Of a DNA stretch of 5,360 nucleotides, positions 5,316-5,360 are shown piece after piece. The notes below the pieces were generated by a model. It did no database searches. It saw nothing but the letters and a program-made list of their open reading frames with translations, and was not told the DNA's origin. The translations under genes were made by a program, and so were the position numbers. Where the stretch lies: the NCBI GenBank assembly GCA_044450785.1, contig JBIOJM010000499.1, positions 1-5,360 on the forward strand, in the 5' to 3' direction. Origin of the DNA: JBIOJM01 sp044450785. Its GTDB lineage: Bacteria; Planctomycetota; Planctomycetia; Isosphaerales; Isosphaeraceae. Each line of letters starts with the position of its first letter. The first letter of the stretch is position 1.

Positions 5316-5360
5316 CTGACCGCCGAAGCCTACCTGTGCGGGACCGCACCCGTACAGAAC
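5316..5360 (+). CDS. possible 5' end of a gene running off the window
   Basis: AGGAGG at 5303-5308 is the strongest Shine-Dalgarno sequence in the window. Seven bases after it, at optimal distance, is CTG (5316), from which the frame is open to the window edge as xTAEAYLCGTAPVQN. No ATG or GTG lies at suitable distance. In the same frame upstream is ATG AAA GGA GGA TAA (5298-5312), a four-residue mini-frame containing the Shine-Dalgarno sequence. Fifteen codons are too few to assign a family. It may be a gene with a rare CTG start, a leader-coupled gene, or no gene at all. Confidence 0.25.
   Translation, partial: MTAEAYLCGTAPVQN

Noticed and set aside
5127..5360. Group II intron or IS200/IS605-type element end
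   Set aside because: Hairpins are present, but I find no domain V-like AGC/GAAA hairpin, no intron 5' boundary and no transposase motif within the window.
1..5360. CRISPR array or defence/toxin-antitoxin system
   Set aside because: There are no regularly spaced direct repeats, no cas-like genes, and no paired toxin-antitoxin reading frames that I recognise.

Overview
The window looks like a stretch of a GC-rich planctomycete chromosome. Three things point there: a DUF1501 protein with a Tat-type signal, a two-part protein ending in a DUF1444 domain, and a remnant of the kinase-associated TPR tail that is abundant in this phylum. The closest feel is the Isosphaeraceae/Gemmataceae side, but that placement rests on recognising the protein families, not on any search.

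Layout. Positions 1-202 are upstream sequence with a weak promoter candidate. Positions 203-1600 (+) encode an exported DUF1501 protein. A small helical protein of unknown function follows at 1615-1977 (-), convergent with the first gene and only 14 bases from its stop. Positions 2040-2554 (+) hold the C-terminal part of a site-specific recombinase-like protein, broken by one frameshift and one in-frame stop and lacking its catalytic half. Positions 2555-2973 have no convincing gene, but contain a tRNA 3'-end-like fragment (2871-2903) and the second copy of a 15-bp direct repeat (2526-2540 and 2923-2937). Positions 2974-4185 (+) encode an intact 403-residue protein with a C-terminal DUF1444 domain. 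A C5/G5 palindrome follows its stop. Positions 4130-5044 (-) are an open frame whose core (about 4223-4975) is the TPR tail of a Ser/Thr protein kinase, cut at both ends. Positions 5045-5360 are non-coding over most of their length and unusually rich in inverted repeats; they end with a strong Shine-Dalgarno sequence and the possible first codons of another gene.

The window does not read as one operon or pathway. Two or three healthy genes (DUF1501, DUF1444, perhaps the small 120-residue gene) are separated by debris: recombinase tail, tRNA end, kinase tail. The likeliest story is a site of repeated insertion and deletion. I did not find a convincing new multi-gene system. The best leads are the recombinase/tRNA-end/direct-repeat scar at 2040-2940, the nested inverted repeat at 5127-5206, and the unexplained small gene at 1615-1977.
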